Positions 60,333 through 64,000 of a stretch of DNA of 64,000 bases are shown here, one piece after another; the stretch's first letter is position 1; every line of letters begins with the position of its first letter. Below the pieces are notes generated by a model. It ran no database searches. It was not told the origin of the DNA and worked only from the letters and a program-made list of their open reading frames with translations. The DNA is from an uncultured Clostridia bacterium (GTDB lineage Bacteria; Bacillota; Clostridia; TANB77; CAG-508): NCBI GenBank assembly GCA_934149005.1, contig CAKPDN010000002.1, positions 62,001-126,000 on the forward strand, given 5' to 3'. Position numbers and translations under genes: made by a program.

Positions 60333-61586
60333 TTATAATGTTTTACTTAATATATGAGAATAGTTTTTTAGAATTTGAAAAAAGTATATATTCCAAGGTC
60401 TTCGTTTTATTTCTGTACAGTTGTATACTTTGTAATTAAAATTAGAATAATTTGAAATGTAAATATTAATATTTCCAAGCTGAGTATTAGATACTATTGG
60501 AGCTTCGAGATATAAAGGAAAATTTATACTAATATTTATAGAATTAATTAGATCTTTTCTAACAGGTATAATATCAAAATTTATATTTTCAACTTCTAAA
60601 TTAATATTTTGGTTAATACCTTTATTAATTATAATTTTTTTAGAGTTTTCTTTTTTCCATTTTTCAAACTTATTGTTGATTAACTCTTTAATATTTACAA
60701 GTTCAAAATTATCAAAAATATAATTAATTAATTTTATACTATCTTGTGTTCTAAATTTTTTTGTATCTGCACCTAATACGACACAAATAATATCCATATT
60801 GTTTCTTTTACAGGCTGTTACTAGACATCTATTAGCACCATTTGTAAAACCAGTTTTTATGCCATATATACCTGTTAAATTCCCTAATAATTCATTTGTG
60901 TTAGATAATCGTTTAGGGTATCCATTTATAGTAATGGTATATTCTTTAGTTCCAACAATTTTTGCGAATGTTTTATTATTTAGTGCATAATTAGATAAAA
61001 CGGCAAGTTCATATGCGGTTGTATAATGCTCATCTGAATCTAATCCATGTGGGGTTTCAAAATGAGTACTAGCAAGATTTAGTTCAAAAGCTTTTTTATT
61101 CATTAAATCAGCAAAACTTTCAATGCTGCCAGATGCATACTCAGCAAGTGCAACTGCTGCATCATTACCAGAACGAAGCATTAAACCATATAATAAATCT
61201 CTTATTGTAATTTTATCACCAGTTTTTAACCCTAATCTTGAACCACCAGTTCCTGCTGCTTTTTTTGATATTTCTATGGTTTCATCTAAATTGTAGTTTT
61301 CTATAATTATTGTTGCTGTCATTATTTTTGTAGTTGAAGCCATTTTTCTTCTTTCATTTTCATTTTTTCCATATAAAATTGTATTTGTATTTCTATCTAT
61401 AATTACACATGCTTTAGAATTAATTTCTGGTATTTTTATAATATTTTCTTTTGAAGAATTTGATGTTATTTCGGCATCAACATAAATAATTTCATTGTCA
61501 TCTATGTCATCACAAAATGATATTGGTGATAAAACATATATGAGTGTTAAAAATATATAAAAAATAATTAGAAAAAATTTTTTCAT
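60333..61586 (-). CDS. dacF: Serine-type D-Ala-D-Ala carboxypeptidase (DacF-like)
   Basis: A 417-residue low-molecular-weight penicillin-binding protein that trims the terminal D-Ala from wall stem peptides. A signal peptide (residues about 1-25) is followed by the active-site motifs ASTTKIMTA (SxxK), SGNDAAVAL (SxN) and IKTGFTNGA (KTG). The PBP5_C-like beta domain occupies the last 120 residues, and the end (NIYFFQILKNYSHILSKTL) may be the amphipathic membrane anchor. AGAGGTG lies before the start on the minus strand. DacF of Bacillus is a sporulation enzyme; the precise class here (DacA, DacB or DacF) is not certain. Confidence 0.93.
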   Translation of the reverse strand: MKKFFLIIFYIFLTLIYVLSPISFCDDIDDNEIIYVDAEITSNSSKENIIKIPEINSKACVIIDRNTNTILYGKNENERRKMASTTKIMTATIIIENYNLDETIEISKKAAGTGGSRLGLKTGDKITIRDLLYGLMLRSGNDAAVALAEYASGSIESFADLMNKKAFELNLASTHFETPHGLDSDEHYTTAYELAVLSNYALNNKTFAKIVGTKEYTITINGYPKRLSNTNELLGNLTGIYGIKTGFTNGANRCLVTACKRNNMDIICVVLGADTKKFRTQDSIKLINYIFDNFELVNIKELINNKFEKWKKENSKKIIINKGINQNINLEVENINFDIIPVRKDLINSINISINFPLYLEAPIVSNTQLGNINIYISNYSNFNYKVYNCTEIKRRPWNIYFFQILKNYSHILSKTL

Positions 61587-61992
61587 ATTGCACCTCTTAT
61601 TTAATAATATAAAAAAATATTATTTTTATGATATAAATTGTTATATTCTTATATAAATGTCTTTACATTTATATTTGTTTCGTTTGATAGATTATGCTGT
61701 ATTTTAAAACAAAATATTATCAAATTTTAAGTTAAATATTAAAAAACGATAAATAGTAACGGAATAGCGGAAAAATGTATTTAATTCACATAAAATATTG
61801 ATTTTATTACAAAAATGTAATATAATTGTAATATAAGTTTAAAAAATATTTGAGTTTGTGAATAGGGTTTCCGTAGGTAATTTTGAACAAAAAAAATCCA
61901 CATAAAAAATGTATATTAAACACTATTGACTTCAATTAATTAATGAAATAAAATATAATTAATGTTATTTATATAAAGGAGAAGATTTTATA
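61587..61992. other. 406-bp gap between divergent dacF and the thioester-protein gene
   Basis: No reading frame or stable hairpin is seen. It holds the two divergent promoters and AT-rich DNA. AAAAATGTAATATAA (61811-61825) and GTTTCCGTA (61867-61875) resemble sequences upstream of the surface gene at 27745. Confidence 0.5.
61926..61954 (+). promoter_or_regulatory. Promoter of the thioester-domain protein gene
   Basis: TTGACT (61926-61931) and TAAAAT (61949-61954), 17-bp spacer. Confidence 0.7.
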
Positions 61993-64000
61993 ATGAATAA
62001 GAAAAAAATAACTTTGTCAATTGCAAGTATTATTGTCGCAATTATACTTATGATAATTCCTAATAAAGTAAAAGCAGTAGAAACACTTCCAACACCATTA
62101 TATTTTGGTGTACAAGAGTTTAGAAGTGGAACAACACCTGATAATATGGCATATGCAATAAAAAATCCATATGCTAATGGTTCTACAGCTTCTTCTATTA
62201 GAGGTACTAAAATATGGCAAATAGTTAAATATAATAATAGTACAGGTACAGGAAATTATACAACAGGAAATTACTATTGCGTAAGGGCTGGTGTTGGTTT
62301 TAGTGATACATCAAAGATTGCAACATACAATATTTCTTATGATTTAAAAACTGAGAAAGCTAAATTACAATCATCTGGAAATAAATATCTACAAAAAATA
62401 GCTACTAATGGCTATTATGATAATTTATTAGCTTTAACAGATTTAATGTATTTAAATGGAGTGTCAACGCAAGACGAAAGAAAAGCATTATTAAATGCTG
62501 CTGGAATAGATGAAAATGCATATAGTGCTAAGATAACAGATAGTGATATAGAAGTTGTACAACAAGCTGCAATTTGGTATTTTACAAATCATGATGATAA
62601 TGAAAATAATATGTTTGAAAATGTATTTAATAATTATGATGAAGAATTTGTAAATGGAGGAGAACTAACAAAAAGTTCATGGTTATTTTATAGAACTTTA
62701 GAAATGTCTCAAGCAGGGAAACAATATGAAAGCTTAAGTGATTATAATATACATTTTACTAATGTTGGACAAACAGGAGATGGATTACAAAGACAAGAAC
62801 AAGCAATGTATTTATATAATTATTTAATATATACAGCAAATAGAAATGCAGCATCATATGCTAATGGAACGGCAGTTTCAAGAACAAAAGTCACATTATA
62901 TGCAAATGCAACAGAAGAAAATACTCAACCAATTATTATAATAGAGAGAACACCAGAAGATGTAAAAGAGTTTGACCTAGCATTAAGAAAATATATAACA
63001 AAAGTTGATGGAAAAGATGTAGCTAATACAAGAATTCCAAATATTGACAAAAGTACAATAAATACTCAAAAAACAGCAACATATAAACATAGAAAAGATC
63101 CTGTTGCAGTTAAAAATGGAAGTGTAGTAACATATAACTTAACAGTTTATAATGAAGGGGAAAAAGCAGGTAGAGTAACAAAAATTATTGATCAATTACC
63201 TGAAGGACTAGAATTTAGTAAATTAAATACAAGTGGATTTACATCAAATTATGACTCATCAACAAATAGAGTAACAATAACAAGAAATTCTAATAATACT
63301 GTAAATTTAGAGGCATTTAAAAATAATGATTTAAAATCAGAAACAATAGAAATTGAATGTAAAGTTATAGCTACAGCAAGTACTACAAGTGAAAAAATAT
63401 TAACAAATGTGGCTTGGATTGCAGAAGAATATGATGCAGTAGATGATTTAACAATAATAAACCAAGATGGTAAAGATAGAGATTCTAAACCATCAACATC
63501 ACCAGATGTAAATAAAAACAATATGGAGAATTATACAGGAAATAATAATAAATCTGATTTAACAGATCCAACAAATTATTATAAAGGACAAGAAGATGAT
63601 GATGACTTTGAAAAATTAATATTAGAAAAAGAAAATGAAAATTCATATAATATTGTTTTAGTGAAAGAAGATGCTAATGGAAAACAATTAAATAGCAAGG
63701 CAACTTTTGAGGTTAATGGAGTAACGAAACAAGTAATAGGAAAATTAGAAATTGCAACTAATGTTAAAATTAATTCAACAAATGTTTCTACACCAGATAC
63801 ATATGTAATAAAAGAAACTGTAGCACCAGATGAATATTGTAAATTTGATGGAATAATCAATATAACTGTAACAAAGAAAAATGATAATGGAAATTATAAA
63901 GTTGATTCAATATCATATAAAGTTACAGATTCAAATGGAAATGATATAACAAATGCTTCAAAAGATAGAGTAAATGTATATTTAAATGAAAGTGGTAATA
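61993..64000 (+). CDS. Surface adhesin with N-terminal thioester domain (incomplete)
   Basis: The frame runs off the right edge; 669 residues are visible. A signal peptide (1-28, ending VKA) is followed by a candidate thioester domain (residues about 35-290). C96 stands in GNYYCVRAGVGF and Q190/Q191 in DIEVVQQAAIWYFTN, matching the Cys and Gln that form the internal thioester in TQXA-type Gram-positive adhesins. Next comes a DUF11-like beta domain (VKNGSVVTYNLTVYNEGEKA, residues about 360-480). A linker leads to a collagen-binding-B/SpaA-like domain (NIVLVKEDANGKQLNSKATF ... PDTYVIKETVAPDEY). Such proteins bind host or matrix surfaces covalently and usually end in LPxTG, which would lie outside the window. 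AAAGGAGA precedes the ATG. Confidence 0.82.
   Translation, partial: MNKKKITLSIASIIVAIILMIIPNKVKAVETLPTPLYFGVQEFRSGTTPDNMAYAIKNPYANGSTASSIRGTKIWQIVKYNNSTGTGNYTTGNYYCVRAGVGFSDTSKIATYNISYDLKTEKAKLQSSGNKYLQKIATNGYYDNLLALTDLMYLNGVSTQDERKALLNAAGIDENAYSAKITDSDIEVVQQAAIWYFTNHDDNENNMFENVFNNYDEEFVNGGELTKSSWLFYRTLEMSQAGKQYESLSDYNIHFTNVGQTGDGLQRQEQAMYLYNYLIYTANRNAASYANGTAVSRTKVTLYANATEENTQPIIIIERTPEDVKEFDLALRKYITKVDGKDVANTRIPNIDKSTINTQKTATYKHRKDPVAVKNGSVVTYNLTVYNEGEKAGRVTKIIDQLPEGLEFSKLNTSGFTSNYDSSTNRVTITRNSNNTVNLEAFKNNDLKSETIEIECKVIATASTTSEKILTNVAWIAEEYDAVDDLTIINQDGKDRDSKPSTSPDVNKNNMENYTGNNNKSDLTDPTNYYKGQEDDDDFEKLILEKENENSYNIVLVKEDANGKQLNSKATFEVNGVTKQVIGKLEIATNVKINSTNVSTPDTYVIKETVAPDEYCKFDGIINITVTKKNDNGNYKVDSISYKVTDSNGNDITNASKDRVNVYLNESGN

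Noticed and set aside
63249..63860. Minus-strand frames opposite the thioester-domain gene
   Set aside because: The plus-strand frame has signal peptide, domain motifs and binding site; the minus frames have none.
1..64000. tRNA or rRNA genes
   Set aside because: A scan for TTCRANNC T-loop patterns and acceptor-stem complementarity gave no candidate on either strand; this was done by eye, so tRNAscan-SE would settle it.

Overview
The window is AT-rich DNA (roughly 70% A+T by eye) from a Gram-positive bacterium, most likely an uncultured anaerobic member of the Clostridia (Bacillota). This rests on Firmicutes-type gene orders (ylxM-ffh-rpsP-khpA-rimM-trmD-rplS and gdpP-rplI-dnaB), strong AGGAGG ribosome binding sites, a Spo0E-like gene, sortase-type cell-wall signals and a DacF-type D,D-carboxypeptidase. 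The taxonomic placement is inference. No tRNA, rRNA, CRISPR array, integrase or transposase was found.

Layout. 1-6.7 kb: 3' end of rpoC, tadA, a DAACS-family symporter, a dGTPase-like HD enzyme on the minus strand, and a nucleotide kinase. 6.8-8.1 kb: a 566-nt structured RNA with its own promoter and terminator, followed by a four-segment membrane protein; the pair matches OLE RNA and its partner OapA. 8.07-9.1 kb: a short-chain dehydrogenase between two inverted copies of a 129-bp palindromic element. 9.2-13.4 kb: the SRP/ribosome operon. 13.4-20.2 kb: a pseudogene, an HD protein, two exported proteins and several small unknowns. 20.3-27.5 kb: gdpP-rplI-dnaB, tilS and ftsH. 27.7-41.3 kb: a surface-protein island with two cohesin/dockerin gene pairs around a LemA/TPM pair. 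41.4-52.9 kb: rpsU, the M16 pair yfmF/yfmH, a Spo0E-like gene, a SWIM/SNF2 helicase, trmFO and an 817-residue unknown. 53-58 kb: rpsL-rpsG-fusA-tuf. 58.8-61.6 kb: plsX, acpP and dacF. 62-64 kb: an incomplete surface protein with a candidate thioester domain.

The most unusual feature is the number of long palindromes between genes. At least four families occur: (i) three 392-481 bp elements that share internal motifs but have arms specific to each copy, each lying just past an intrinsic terminator; (ii) two 129-bp elements that supply the stop codon of the gene before them; (iii) three 107-127 bp hairpins in successive gaps of the str operon; and (iv) a 156-bp hairpin between dnaB and tilS. 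In families (i)-(iii) the two arms of one copy match each other better than they match other copies. That pattern fits either selection for a fold or arm-to-arm copying. A 58-bp tandem repeat also lies directly upstream of plsX.

The surface island suggests a cohesin/dockerin adhesion system without cellulases: each small wall- or membrane-anchored cohesin gene sits next to a large repeat protein carrying a dockerin.
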